Shown here in pieces: positions 9,474-18,338 of a stretch of DNA of 64,000 bases. Every line of letters starts with the position of its first letter. Position 1 is the first letter of the stretch. Both the position numbers and the translations under genes were made by a program. The DNA is from Neisseria cinerea (GTDB taxonomy: Bacteria; Pseudomonadota; Gammaproteobacteria; Burkholderiales; Neisseriaceae): the NCBI RefSeq assembly GCF_900475315.1, contig NZ_LS483369.1, positions 1,240,001 through 1,304,000 on the forward strand, read 5' to 3'. The notes under the pieces were generated by a model. The model was not told the DNA's origin. It did not search any database and saw only the letters and a program-made list of their open reading frames with translations.

Positions 9474-10598
9474 TCAGATACCGTCCCAATCATTAAACAT
9501 CAAACCGAAACCGATACCGCTCTGTTTGCGGTTATAGTCGATAAGGCTCTCTCCATAACCGTGAAAGCCGCGCACTACACCCTTAAGCTTGCCTGTAATG
9601 GGAAAAGTATAGGCAGCCTCTACTGCGCCATAACCCGTTTTAGGGTTGTAACGCAGCACTGAATACACATTCTTCCTGTCATTCAAACGGTACTGAACTT
9701 TCACATCGCCATAACCCATATAGTCGGCAATATCCGGGTTGTCGTTTTGATCGCCTCCTTGATCAAATACGCGCATCCACACACGCGGCACCACGGTCAA
9801 CTTTCCCCATTCCATCCCCGCCACAGCATAAATCCTATTCCACGAACGCGACTCCGGACGGCTTTGCCCGTTGGACTGGTGAACAAAACCAGCACCGAGC
9901 ATACGCAGCCTACCGCCCCAAGGCAAGTCAGCCTTCACGGGCTGGGTCAGGAAGATTTCAGGCTTATAATCCGTATTTCGGAACGGTGCGGATTTCCTGC
10001 CCTGATTGAAAATCTGCCAGTCTGATTTCTGCGTATAACCGAACCACAAATCCGCACGGCTCTTGAACAAATCCTCAGCGATTTTGCTTTTAAACGAAAT
10101 CTGAAGTTTTGTTTCCGCACGCTTTTGCTGCCCGAATCTCTCTTGTTCGGTTATGCCGCGCGTTGGTGAACTCGGAGAATAGTTGGGCGAACTGTTATAC
10201 CAGAACGGCATAAGGTACATTGGATTATGCTCGCGTACACTCAGAAGCCCTCGCGTATCGTTTCTATCTAAATCATACATCAGGCTCAACGGCGTATATG
10301 TAGCTTCCGTAGCTCCTGCTTGATCGCCAGACGGCACATCTTCGTCAACCACGATGACAGCCTCTTTCTTATCTAAGCTGCTTCGTACGGTTTCGGTAAG
10401 ATTAAGTACAGATTTTGCCTCATGCTGCCCGGATTTTCCCGGCATATCCGGCAACCGTACCGCAAATATTCTGTCATAACACGCCAAGCGTAAAGCATCG
10501 TCTTTCAAATTATGACATTGCACCGCAGTCTCGGCGAAGGCAGACGCAACCGGTAGCAAACCTATCAAAAAAATATAACGCACATTCTGTTTATTCAT
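9474..10598 (-). CDS. pldA: Outer membrane phospholipase A (OMPLA)
   Basis: OMPLA is a 12-strand outer-membrane barrel that hydrolyses phospholipids displaced to the outer leaflet. The catalytic motif HQSNGQSRPESRSWNR corresponds to the His, Ser and Asn of the E. coli enzyme (His142, Ser144, Asn156 there). I place the start at MNKQNVRYIF (374 residues), which gives a clean signal peptide ending ASAFA; in-frame ATGs 2, 4 and 7 codons upstream are also possible. The C-terminus (LMFNDWDGI) differs from the usual terminal Phe of barrel proteins. The N-terminal part of the mature protein is longer than in E. coli and carries a low-complexity SPSSPT segment. Confidence 0.93.
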   Translation of the reverse strand: MNKQNVRYIFLIGLLPVASAFAETAVQCHNLKDDALRLACYDRIFAVRLPDMPGKSGQHEAKSVLNLTETVRSSLDKKEAVIVVDEDVPSGDQAGATEATYTPLSLMYDLDRNDTRGLLSVREHNPMYLMPFWYNSSPNYSPSSPTRGITEQERFGQQKRAETKLQISFKSKIAEDLFKSRADLWFGYTQKSDWQIFNQGRKSAPFRNTDYKPEIFLTQPVKADLPWGGRLRMLGAGFVHQSNGQSRPESRSWNRIYAVAGMEWGKLTVVPRVWMRVFDQGGDQNDNPDIADYMGYGDVKVQYRLNDRKNVYSVLRYNPKTGYGAVEAAYTFPITGKLKGVVRGFHGYGESLIDYNRKQSGIGFGLMFNDWDGI

Positions 10599-10706
10599 CT
10601 CCATCCCCATTGCCGACACATTGTTTTAAGACGGTATTTTATAGCGTGTTCAAATAAAAAACCGTACATTTTCCGATATTTTAAGCTTTGGCCTTCCCAA
10701 TGCGAA

Positions 10707-10740
10707 AAACCCCGAAACCGTCAGGCCTCAGGGTTTTTTG
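10707..10740 (-). terminator. Second terminator downstream of rpsT
   Basis: An AAAACCC / GGGGTTTT stem with a long loop followed by T residues lies about 40 bases after the first rpsT hairpin, forming a tandem terminator ahead of pldA. Confidence 0.6.
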
Positions 10741-10753
10741 CTTATTACATATA

Positions 10754-10776
10754 AAAAACCGCCTTGGCGGTTTTGC
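10754..10776 (-). terminator. Terminator of rpsT
   Basis: AAAACCGCC and GGCGGTTTT pair around two bases, immediately after the rpsT stop, and a T-run follows on the minus strand. Confidence 0.9.
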
Positions 10777-10781
10777 AAAAA

Positions 10782-11045
10782 TCAAGCCAGGGCTTTTACT
10801 TTTGCAGACAAACGGCTTTTGTGACGTGCCGCTTTGTTTTTATGGAATACGCCTTTATCGGCGATACGGTCGATAATTTTAACAGACTCTTTGTAAACCG
10901 CTTGTGCAGCTGCCTTATCGCCTGCTTCGACTGCTTTCAATACTTTTTTCACTGCAGTACGGAATGCGGTACGCAGGCTAGCATTGTGTGCGCGTTGTTT
11001 GACGGACTGGCGGGCACGTTTGCGTGCTTGTGCGCTGTTTGCCAT
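10782..11045 (-). CDS. rpsT: Ribosomal protein S20
   Basis: The 87-residue product starts [13 protein letters not shown] and contains the family-wide [10 protein letters not shown] and [16 protein letters not shown] segments that bind 16S rRNA in the small subunit. It is flanked by its own promoter (-35 TTGCAT, -10 TAAAAT) and tandem terminators, so it is monocistronic, as usual for rpsT. Confidence 0.98.
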   Translation of the reverse strand: MANSAQARKRARQSVKQRAHNASLRTAFRTAVKKVLKAVEAGDKAAAQAVYKESVKIIDRIADKGVFHKNKAARHKSRLSAKVKALA

Positions 11046-11083
11046 GTTGGAATCTCCTGAAAAATAAATTCTCTAAACGCGCA

Positions 11084-11112
11084 ATTTTAAAGAGGGTTTA
11101 CATTATATGCAA
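11084..11112 (-). promoter_or_regulatory. Candidate sigma-70 promoter of rpsT
   Basis: On the minus strand TTGCAT (11107-11112) and TAAAAT (11084-11089) are 17 bases apart, about 39 bases upstream of the rpsT ATG. The region 11113-11257 further up holds no gene. Confidence 0.55.
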
Positions 11113-11235
11113 GTCTTTTCTCCTTATTATTACACAGGAAGGTTTCACAGCCCGTAAAAACGGTCAAAACTGCAACCTATTTGGCGAACCTTTCGCAAAC
11201 AAGGCAATTTTTTAGAAAAATCAGTTCAATGCGCT

Positions 11236-11263
11236 TTGGTTTTGCAAAAATTTACTTTACAAT
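11236..11263 (+). promoter_or_regulatory. Candidate promoter of potD
   Basis: TTGGTT (11236-11241) and TACAAT (11258-11263) are separated by 16 bases. They leave a leader of about 75 bases before the potD ATG, with AGGAA as the ribosome site. Confidence 0.5.
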
Positions 11264-11342
11264 AGCCGCGCCTTGCGCCGGGGTATCAATGGGGCGCTTG
11301 GTTTCTTTTTTATCCAACCTCTTTCATCAGGAATCTACCCGT

Positions 11343-12485
11343 ATGAAAAAATCTGTATTAGCCGTATTGGCCGCATTGTCTTTGGCCGCATGCGGCGGTG
11401 GCGAGAAAAAAGCCGAGCAACCTCAAGCAGGCAGCGCGCCTGCTGCCAATGCCGAGGCAGCCGCCACCGATACTTTGAATATCTACAACTGGTCAAACTA
11501 CGTTGACGAAAGTACAGTCGAAGACTTCAAAAAAGCCAACAATTTGAAGCTGACTTACGATTTGTATGAAAACAACGAAACGCTGGAAGCCAAAATGCTG
11601 ACCGGTAAATCCGGCTATGACTTGGTTGTGCCAGGTATTGCCTTCCTGCCGCGCCAAATTGAGGCAGGTGCATACCAAAAAATCAACAAGGATCTGATTC
11701 CGAACTACAAAAACATCGACCCTGAATTGCTGAAAATGTTGGAAACTGCCGACCCGGGCAATCAGTATGCCGTTCCATACTTCTCAGGCGTGAATACGAT
11801 TGCGATTACGGCGAAGGGTAAAGAGCTTTTGGGTGGCAAGCTGCCTGAAAATGGTTGGGATTTGCTGTTCAAACCCGAATATACCAACAAGCTGAAATCT
11901 TGCGGCATCGCTTTGTGGGATACCCCGAGCGAAATGTTCCCAATCTTGTTGAACTACTTGGGTAAAGATCCTAAAGGCTCGAATCCTGAAGATTTGAAAG
12001 CAGCGGCGGAAGTGTTAAAGTCTATCCGTCCTGACGTGAAACGTTTCAGCCCTTCCATCATTGACGAATTGGCGCGCGGCGACATCTGCTTGGCGGCAGG
12101 TAACGGCGGCGACTTGAACTTGGCCAAAGCGCGTTCCGAAGAAGTGAAAAACAACGTTGGTATTGAAGTGTTGACGCCGAAAGGCATGGGCTTCTGGATT
12201 GAATCTTGGCTGATTCCGGCCGATGCGAAAAACATCGTCAATGCCCACAAATACATCAACTACACACTTGATCCCGAAGTGGCTGCGAAAAACGGTATTG
12301 CCGTAACCTTCGCGCCGGCCAGCAAACCTGCACGCGAAAAAATGCCCGCCGAGCTGGTGAACACACGTTCTATTTTCCCGAACGAGCAAGACATGAAAGA
12401 CGGTTTCGTGATGCCTCAAATGAGCGCAGATGCAAAAAAACTGTCTGTCAACTTGTGGCAAAAAATCAAAGTCGGTTCCAATTAA
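11343..12485 (+). CDS. potD: Spermidine/putrescine-binding lipoprotein PotD
   Basis: PotD captures polyamines for an ABC importer. The 380-residue protein has a lipoprotein signal MKKSVLAVLAALSLAAC with the lipidated Cys at residue 17, then an Ala/Gly-rich linker and a type 2 periplasmic binding domain beginning DTLNIYNWSNYVDESTVEDF, a hallmark of PotD/PotF. The ATG is fixed by the lipobox; the frame is open further upstream but reads through the promoter. No PotABC transporter genes are adjacent. Neisseria carry several potD paralogues, so which copy this is cannot be said from the window. Confidence 0.93.
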   Translation: MKKSVLAVLAALSLAACGGGEKKAEQPQAGSAPAANAEAAATDTLNIYNWSNYVDESTVEDFKKANNLKLTYDLYENNETLEAKMLTGKSGYDLVVPGIAFLPRQIEAGAYQKINKDLIPNYKNIDPELLKMLETADPGNQYAVPYFSGVNTIAITAKGKELLGGKLPENGWDLLFKPEYTNKLKSCGIALWDTPSEMFPILLNYLGKDPKGSNPEDLKAAAEVLKSIRPDVKRFSPSIIDELARGDICLAAGNGGDLNLAKARSEEVKNNVGIEVLTPKGMGFWIESWLIPADAKNIVNAHKYINYTLDPEVAAKNGIAVTFAPASKPAREKMPAELVNTRSIFPNEQDMKDGFVMPQMSADAKKLSVNLWQKIKVGSN

Positions 12486-12499
12486 TCCGGAATATTGAA

Positions 12500-12534
12500 A
12501 AATGCCGTCTGAACAGAATTTCAGACGGCATTTC
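12500..12534. terminator. Uptake-sequence hairpin after potD
   Basis: AAATGCCGTCTGAA and its inverted copy flank a five-base loop, 15 bases past the potD stop. The tbpA stop lies about 60 bases further on the opposite strand, so it may serve both. Confidence 0.9.
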
Positions 12535-12592
12535 TAATTTTACCGAAATATCCGTGCCGTTTATCTATTGCCTTGATGCACGGTTGCTTAGG

Positions 12593-15322
12593 TTAAAACT
12601 TCATCTCCAAAGTCAGGGTGTAATTTCGTCCCGGTGCGGCGTAGCGGTTATATCTGCCGACATTATTGTGCCTATTAACCGCCCCGTCGGCAGTCTGCCT
12701 TACAGACTCCCAAGTGGTATACCGGTAGTTGAAGAGGTTATACACGCCTGCGCGCAGGGTCAGGTGTTTCTTGATATTGTAATATCCGGAAACATCCGTA
12801 ACATGCCAAGGCCGCGTCCGCCGTGATGCTGCTTTTTTAGCATTGGCATTACCGTTCAACAGCGCCTGGCTGCCGAGCAGTTCGTCAACAGATTTTGCCT
12901 TGGAATAAGTAAACATCGTATTGATGCCCCATATTCCGTCAGGATGGTCGTAACCCAAACCCAATACATATCGTGAAGGTTGGACGGCATCAAAGAGATA
13001 TGAAGTTACAAACGTCCTGTCGGCGCGTATATCGGCATCTTTGACCTTGATACGGTTATAGGCAAGCGTGGAATACAACCCGTCTGGCAACCCGCCCCAT
13101 ACGCCGTGCCAATCAATTTTACCCAAAATATTGATACCGGCTATCCGTGCATTTTGAGCATTTCGGTATCCGGGGTCGCCAGAAGCCGAAGTTTGTCCGT
13201 TTTGAGTTCGGGTTTCATAACCGAATGCAATCAGGTCGCGATAGGCATTGTTGAAATAGCTGGCTTCCAAATTGCCGAAGTCCCCTTTAAATACAATACC
13301 TGCCTCTCTATTAAAGGATTTTTCCGGTTTCAGATCCAACGTTTTCAAAGACTCCCCGGCTCTCCAGCCGTACATTTCGGCAAACGACGGCAGACGGAAG
13401 CCCGTAGAAGCGCGATAAGTCAAATCCATCCAGGTGAAAGGTTTGAGGACTACGCCTGCGTTCCAAGAAAGGTTGCGGTGAGTGCCGGTAGAGACACTCT
13501 TATCTTCCGAATGCGTACTGCGGTAATCGTAACGTATGCCTGCTCCGACATCCACCCACCTGCCCAAACGAACATTGTCTTGAACGGCTGCATAATAACC
13601 GTTGCCGCCAATATTCCTCGGTGTGCAGTCTGTATAGGTGTTATTGCCGAAACGGCATATCGGCGATGTATTGACCGTGGTCTTGCCGATAGACACCCAA
13701 TACGGTTTGCCTTGGCTTCCGTTGGGCGACTGCGCCCCTTCCGGAGTTTTCGATCCATATGCCTGAACTGCGTTTTGCAGATAATAATCGCTGTGGGACA
13801 ATTGCGACTTAAAGCGGTCGTACCCTAGATTGATACTCAAATTGTGACGGATTTTGGCCGTATCAAATGCCTTTTTAAATACTGCTTGGAACAGGTTTCG
13901 GCTTTCTTCATAAATCATCCGGTCGGATTTATAGAAGGAATACGGTTTATTGCCGTCGGGACGGCAATTTTTATCCGAACCGTCGTGAGAGCAATGCGTC
14001 TGCTGCAAATGGTTGTCCAAATCTATACCTTGCCGGTCATAAGAAAGTCGGGCGTAATCGGTCCAAGTATCCTTGTCAGCATTATGGTAAACATATTCGA
14101 CCCCGTAGCGATTTTTAGTATGGCGTTCATCATAAAACACGCCGGTACCGTAACCGATACCCTGCAATGTACCGCTCTCTCCCTGAACAAACAGCCTTTC
14201 GGCCTTATTATTGCCCGAATATTTGCCAAAGCCGCTCGGCGTACCGTTTCTCCGGACGCTGTCATTCAGATCGGCCTCGGTAAAATAGGCAGGAACAGTC
14301 ATATCCCGTGTATTAAAGGTCTGCTGCGTACGTTCAAGAACGGCTCCGACATAATGGCGGTTGTCCAAATGCCAACCCGGTCGGAACAGCCATGATTGGC
14401 TGCCATACTCAAGCGGGTCCGCAAGGAAGCGGCTGGGGCCGGTATAATCCTGCGTGCTGACAGTTTTGTGCTCATCTTTGGCCAAAGCATCTTTTTTCGC
14501 ATTGTCTTTACAGGCCGCATATCCATTGGGGCATTCTTCTTCGACAATGAAATTTGCGTACGGATGGGTATCCTCGACCGGCACCAGCCGATTGAAGCTC
14601 TGCACACCCTTGCTAGCATCTTTATGCGCATGAATTTCCTGCCCCCGCCGTTTGGTATAAATAAGGAGGGCTTCCGCGCCGCCGCTGCGTCCTGCAAGCG
14701 CAAGGGACTGTGTCAGGGCATGGTCTTTTCCAGAATAGGCAGTTTTACTCTGAATGCCCCACTGTTTTCCCTCTCCGATAATGTCGGCTGCGGTTTTGGT
14801 TTGAAATGCGACCGAACCTGCCAATGCGCCGTTTCCGTATTCTGATGAATTCGAACCCTTGCTGATTTCAACGGCCTTGACGTTTTCATACTCAATTTCA
14901 TTGATTGCGCCGCTGCTGCCCGCCGTCCTCGTCCCACCCAATGCCGCCTGCGCGGTGTAGGACTGTATTTGCGAAACGCCGTCTACCGTTAAGGAAACGC
15001 GGTTTTTATCCATGCCGCGTATTGAATAGCCGGAACTTGCGCCCCGACCCTGTTCGACCACGGCAATACCCGGATCGTAACGGGTCAGGTCTCGGATATT
15101 CAAAACCTGTTCTTTACTTAGCGTCTCGGAAGATTTGACCAGCTTGCCCAGCCCGGTTACTTCGTTATCACGGCGGGTTTTCTGTTTTTTCGCATTGACC
15201 TGCACGGTATCGAGCTGCTTTTCCATCACTTGTCCGGACGGTAAAACATCCGCATAAGCAGGCAGCGCAGTCATCAGCGACAGGCATAAAATATTTAATC
15301 GGAACAAATGTTGCTGTTTCAT
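12593..15322 (-). CDS. tbpA: Transferrin-binding protein A, TonB-dependent receptor
   Basis: TbpA binds human transferrin and imports its iron through a 22-strand outer-membrane barrel energised by TonB. The 909 residues comprise a signal peptide ending PAYA, a TonB box region near residue 37 (LDTVQVNAKK), the plug domain (about 55-185, including RYDPGIAVVEQGRGASSGYSIRGMD in part), and the barrel ending in the terminal Phe of EMKF. Extracellular loop sequences match the isotype I (B16B6-like) TbpA rather than the isotype II form, as I recall them. It is the second gene of the operon, 86 bases after tbpB, with an inverted uptake-sequence hairpin in the gap that is known to favour tbpB mRNA over tbpA. 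Confidence 0.97.
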   Translation of the reverse strand: MKQQHLFRLNILCLSLMTALPAYADVLPSGQVMEKQLDTVQVNAKKQKTRRDNEVTGLGKLVKSSETLSKEQVLNIRDLTRYDPGIAVVEQGRGASSGYSIRGMDKNRVSLTVDGVSQIQSYTAQAALGGTRTAGSSGAINEIEYENVKAVEISKGSNSSEYGNGALAGSVAFQTKTAADIIGEGKQWGIQSKTAYSGKDHALTQSLALAGRSGGAEALLIYTKRRGQEIHAHKDASKGVQSFNRLVPVEDTHPYANFIVEEECPNGYAACKDNAKKDALAKDEHKTVSTQDYTGPSRFLADPLEYGSQSWLFRPGWHLDNRHYVGAVLERTQQTFNTRDMTVPAYFTEADLNDSVRRNGTPSGFGKYSGNNKAERLFVQGESGTLQGIGYGTGVFYDERHTKNRYGVEYVYHNADKDTWTDYARLSYDRQGIDLDNHLQQTHCSHDGSDKNCRPDGNKPYSFYKSDRMIYEESRNLFQAVFKKAFDTAKIRHNLSINLGYDRFKSQLSHSDYYLQNAVQAYGSKTPEGAQSPNGSQGKPYWVSIGKTTVNTSPICRFGNNTYTDCTPRNIGGNGYYAAVQDNVRLGRWVDVGAGIRYDYRSTHSEDKSVSTGTHRNLSWNAGVVLKPFTWMDLTYRASTGFRLPSFAEMYGWRAGESLKTLDLKPEKSFNREAGIVFKGDFGNLEASYFNNAYRDLIAFGYETRTQNGQTSASGDPGYRNAQNARIAGINILGKIDWHGVWGGLPDGLYSTLAYNRIKVKDADIRADRTFVTSYLFDAVQPSRYVLGLGYDHPDGIWGINTMFTYSKAKSVDELLGSQALLNGNANAKKAASRRTRPWHVTDVSGYYNIKKHLTLRAGVYNLFNYRYTTWESVRQTADGAVNRHNNVGRYNRYAAPGRNYTLTLEMKF

Positions 15323-15343
15323 ATCATTTCTCTACTTACTGCC

Positions 15344-15378
15344 TTCAGACGGCATTTAAAGCCGATATGCCGTCTGAA
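15344..15378 (-). terminator. Inverted uptake sequences between tbpB and tbpA
   Basis: TTCAGACGGCAT (15344-15355) and ATGCCGTCTGAA (15367-15378) can form a 12-base stem with an 11-base loop. It lies inside the operon without a strong T-run, so partial termination is the likely effect. Confidence 0.75.
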
Positions 15379-15408
15379 GAACTTTCCTCTGTCAACCGGC
15401 AGCCCAGT

Positions 15409-17187
15409 TTACCGGACAAGCTGTTGGCGTTTCGTACCGAATACCACTGCCGCCTTGCCGCTTTCTCCCTCCAATGTATTTCCGGAGAACGATCCGCCCA
15501 TCTCAATGGCGTTTTTGCCGTAGAAGCCGCCGGACACATCTGCACGGATATTCGTTCGTTTCGGATCGATGGTATTTTTCGGATCTAATGCAAAGCCGTT
15601 TTCACCGGTTTTCGCCACACCTGAAAAACCGTTGCCCTGAATCGTGGCAGTGATGGTGAATACGGGGGCAATGCGGTCTTTCGCCGTCAGCATACCGTTG
15701 AGGGTTTTCTCGGCAAAATTAACTTTAAACTCCGCCCGGTTACCGCCTTCCTTATTGGAAGGTTCGGCACTCCAGCTCGTACCATTAACAATAGTACCCG
15801 ACCATGTACCGCGATATACCGCCTCTCCCGCCGTTACAGGCATATCGGAAACCGGCGTACGGCTGCCCTGCAGGAACATATCGTGCGAACCGCCGTGTTC
15901 CAACACCCCGAAATGCAGGTAATCCAAATTGGAGCAGCATACCGACACCTTCACGCCGTCTTTCTCAAATACATGCTGGAATGCCGTCTGAGTGCCTTCG
16001 GACGGCACAAGCGCAAGCTCCACGCCGTCAATCAGCAGTTTGGCCACGTTGCCGAAGCTGTCAATCTGTTTTTTCACAAAATCCGCACCGATGCGGTAAA
16101 CGTCCATAAAGGTTTCAGCCAATGGCTTTTCTGCACCGTCTTTCTGTTTCGCGCTGAATACGGCAAGCACTTTCTTATCGTTTGCCAAAAACTTACCACC
16201 CAACTCGTCGCCCTGAGGCCCGTAGAAACCACCTTCCAGACTGTCAGAATCAGAAACGAAGGGATGACCGTTCCCAGTATCTTTATCCGCGGCCAACGCC
16301 TTACCTTTGAAGCGGTTGCCGTGCAGGTTAGCCTGAATGTCGTACCGTTTAATTTGTTTGGTTTTATTTTCGGTTTCGTTATGGGTAATCCGGTTATTGC
16401 GGTAGAGCGCGCCGGTCATGGTCTTGGCGGCGAAGTCCACCTCAAACTCGCTGGTCAGCCCGAAATCGGTCTGACCTTTCGGTGCCTCGCTTTCATTGCG
16501 CAAAACATCCGCTTCCTCGGCAGACAAAGCCCCGTACCTATCCCCCGCTGGCGGACTACCCAACTGGGGAAACTTCTGTTTTTCCTTGGCATCGGTTACA
16601 TAATCCCAAGTACCTTTGTAAATTGCCTTGCCTGTCGGCAGAGCTTGGGAAGGATTGCTGCCTTTGTAGAAAAGGTAGCCGTCCGGACCGAAAAGGGCGA
16701 TATTGTTTTTGGGATCGATTTTATTGGCACCGTTGCGGTAGATATAGCCCGAGCGGACATACTTGAATTTCGTGTATCCTTCCACGCGGCTTTTGCCGTC
16801 ACCCGTTGTGATGGATTCGTTCAGCGTACCCTTATCCATCGCAAAAATGTCATCCTTTTGGGGAAACTTATCCGGTTCACCCGCCGCCAATTTCACCCAA
16901 TCCGCATCCGACAGCGGCTGATGCCCCTGCTTCACGTTGAAATGGATATTCCGACGCGGTATTTTGGCTGCAAAACCGTAAGCAGAACGTTCGTTTTCCG
17001 CCGCCTGCGCTTCACCGGGTTTTACCGGTTTCTCAGTCTGTTCGTCTTGGTATTTCGGTGCTTCGGACTGTGGGTTGCGCTGTTTCGTTTCCACGCTGTC
17101 CAAATCGAAACTGCCGCCGCCCGCGCAAGCAGAAAGCAGCAGCACAGGCAGGATGCCGGCTGCTTGGGCAATAAGTAATTTTTTCAT
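15409..17187 (-). CDS. tbpB: Transferrin-binding lipoprotein B, short isotype I form
   Basis: TbpB is a surface lipoprotein that selects iron-loaded human transferrin and passes it to TbpA. The 592-residue precursor has a lipobox LSAC (Cys21) followed by a Gly-rich anchor, then two lobes, each with a handle domain and a barrel domain (GGFYGPQGDELGGKF near residue 320 and GGFYGKNAIEMGGSF near 555 are the paired barrel signatures). The length, about 100 residues less than the isotype II protein, fits isotype I meningococci. The gene is first in the operon, under a promoter overlapped by a Fur-like site. TbpB is highly variable and recombinogenic; an uptake sequence lies within it near 15981. 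Confidence 0.96.
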   Translation of the reverse strand: MKKLLIAQAAGILPVLLLSACAGGGSFDLDSVETKQRNPQSEAPKYQDEQTEKPVKPGEAQAAENERSAYGFAAKIPRRNIHFNVKQGHQPLSDADWVKLAAGEPDKFPQKDDIFAMDKGTLNESITTGDGKSRVEGYTKFKYVRSGYIYRNGANKIDPKNNIALFGPDGYLFYKGSNPSQALPTGKAIYKGTWDYVTDAKEKQKFPQLGSPPAGDRYGALSAEEADVLRNESEAPKGQTDFGLTSEFEVDFAAKTMTGALYRNNRITHNETENKTKQIKRYDIQANLHGNRFKGKALAADKDTGNGHPFVSDSDSLEGGFYGPQGDELGGKFLANDKKVLAVFSAKQKDGAEKPLAETFMDVYRIGADFVKKQIDSFGNVAKLLIDGVELALVPSEGTQTAFQHVFEKDGVKVSVCCSNLDYLHFGVLEHGGSHDMFLQGSRTPVSDMPVTAGEAVYRGTWSGTIVNGTSWSAEPSNKEGGNRAEFKVNFAEKTLNGMLTAKDRIAPVFTITATIQGNGFSGVAKTGENGFALDPKNTIDPKRTNIRADVSGGFYGKNAIEMGGSFSGNTLEGESGKAAVVFGTKRQQLVR

Positions 17188-17200
17188 ATCAACTTTTTTA

Positions 17201-17220
17201 AAAATGATAATAGTTCATAT
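17201..17220 (-). promoter_or_regulatory. Fur-like operator at tbpB
   Basis: The minus strand reads ATATGAACTATTATCATTTT, resembling the GATAATGATAATCATTATC Fur consensus in its right half. It overlaps the -10 box and start-site region of the tbpB promoter, which fits iron repression known for tbpBA. Confidence 0.7.
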
Positions 17221-17247
17221 TGTATTAACTTAAAATGTAATTTGCAA
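17219..17247 (-). promoter_or_regulatory. Promoter of tbpB-tbpA
   Basis: The minus strand has TTGCAA (17242-17247), a 17-base spacer and TACAAT (17219-17224), about 32 bases upstream of the tbpB ATG. It is a good sigma-70 match. Confidence 0.8.
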
Positions 17248-17269
17248 ACATTTTCTGACGTACTTTCAC

Positions 17270-17312
17270 AAAAAAACACCCGCACATCCTTACTCCGGAT
17301 ATGCGGGTGTTT
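17270..17312 (-). terminator. Terminator of murI
   Basis: AACACCCGCA and TGCGGGTGTT pair, and the loop arms (TATCCGG / GGATG) may extend the stem; a run of seven T residues follows on the minus strand. It separates murI from the tbpB promoter. Confidence 0.9.
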
Positions 17313-17325
17313 GAGCAAACCTTGC

Positions 17326-18138
17326 CTAACCCAAAGACACCATTTCAATCTGCTCCATCGTCCTACCCAGAAAACGCTCGCCGATGGTTCTGAATTTCAA
17401 AGGAATATCGCTGACATAAAAACGATAGTCGGGATTATTGTTGTCAGTATTGAGTAATCCCTCCTGCGCAAGGACGCGTGCTGTTTCTTCAGCCGTCGTA
17501 ATTGCAGAATCAACCAACGCGACATTGCCCGCCTCCCTGCCGATTAAGGGCTTGAGCAAGGGAAAGTGCGTGCAGCCCAACACCAGCGTATCGATACCGT
17601 CTGCAAGCAATGGTTTGAGGTATTCGCATACGGTCAGGCGGGTAACTTCATGTTCCAACCAACCTTCCTCCACCAAAGGGACGAGCAGCGGCGCAGCCTG
17701 CGTGCGGACGAGCGTATCAGGGTTGTTCCTATGGATGGCGCGCGCATAAGCATTGCTGTTAACTGTCGTATTAGTGGCGATAATGCCGATTTTATTGTTG
17801 CGCGTCGTTGCCAGCGCGGCTTTCGCGCCGGCGGAAATCACGTCCAACACAGGCATATTGCCCGTCTTTTGACGGATTTTCTGCCCCGCCACCGCCGCAA
17901 TCGTATTACACGCGATAACCATCGCCTTAACATCGTGTTCCAGTAGAAAATCGACAATCTGCATGGAGAAATGCTCAATGGTCGCCTTCGACTTCGTCCC
18001 ATAAGGCACACGCGCCGTATCGCCGAAATAAATGATGTTTTCCATCGGCAGCCGCTCCATCAGCGCGCGCACATTGGTCAAACCGCCGATTCCTGAATCA
18101 AAAACACCGATGGGGCGCTGCCTGCCGATATTTTCCAT
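17326..18138 (-). CDS. murI: Glutamate racemase
   Basis: MurI converts L- to D-glutamate for peptidoglycan stem peptides. The 270 residues start MENIGRQRPIGVFDSGIGGL and contain both catalytic cysteine regions: VIACNTIAAV near residue 77 and LGCTHFPLL near residue 190. I chose the ATG at 18136-18138; the frame remains open 97 codons upstream, but that part has no family similarity and overlaps the divergent tsaE start. An uptake sequence lies at 18205-18216 in the leader. Confidence 0.97.
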   Translation of the reverse strand: MENIGRQRPIGVFDSGIGGLTNVRALMERLPMENIIYFGDTARVPYGTKSKATIEHFSMQIVDFLLEHDVKAMVIACNTIAAVAGQKIRQKTGNMPVLDVISAGAKAALATTRNNKIGIIATNTTVNSNAYARAIHRNNPDTLVRTQAAPLLVPLVEEGWLEHEVTRLTVCEYLKPLLADGIDTLVLGCTHFPLLKPLIGREAGNVALVDSAITTAEETARVLAQEGLLNTDNNNPDYRFYVSDIPLKFRTIGERFLGRTMEQIEMVSLG

Positions 18139-18338
18139 CCTTCTTCCAATCTGTCCTAAACATACAATCCGCGTATTGTACACGCGCCGCTTTTTCTTGA
18201 CAGCCATGCCGTCTGAAAGCAGAACTTGTATTTGGCTGTTATAATGCTCGGACAGGAAGCATCCGCCCCTCAGATGCAAAGTTTGCAAAACCTGCAAAAC
18301 TGCCCATAATACCCCAAACCTTACAACAAATCGTTTCC

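Noticed and set aside
15883-17178. A 431-codon open frame on the plus strand antisense to tbpB.
   Set aside because: tbpB is unmistakable on the other strand with a lipobox, paired barrel motifs, promoter and Fur-like site. The antisense product has no recognisable domain and reflects the codon bias of the GC-moderate gene.
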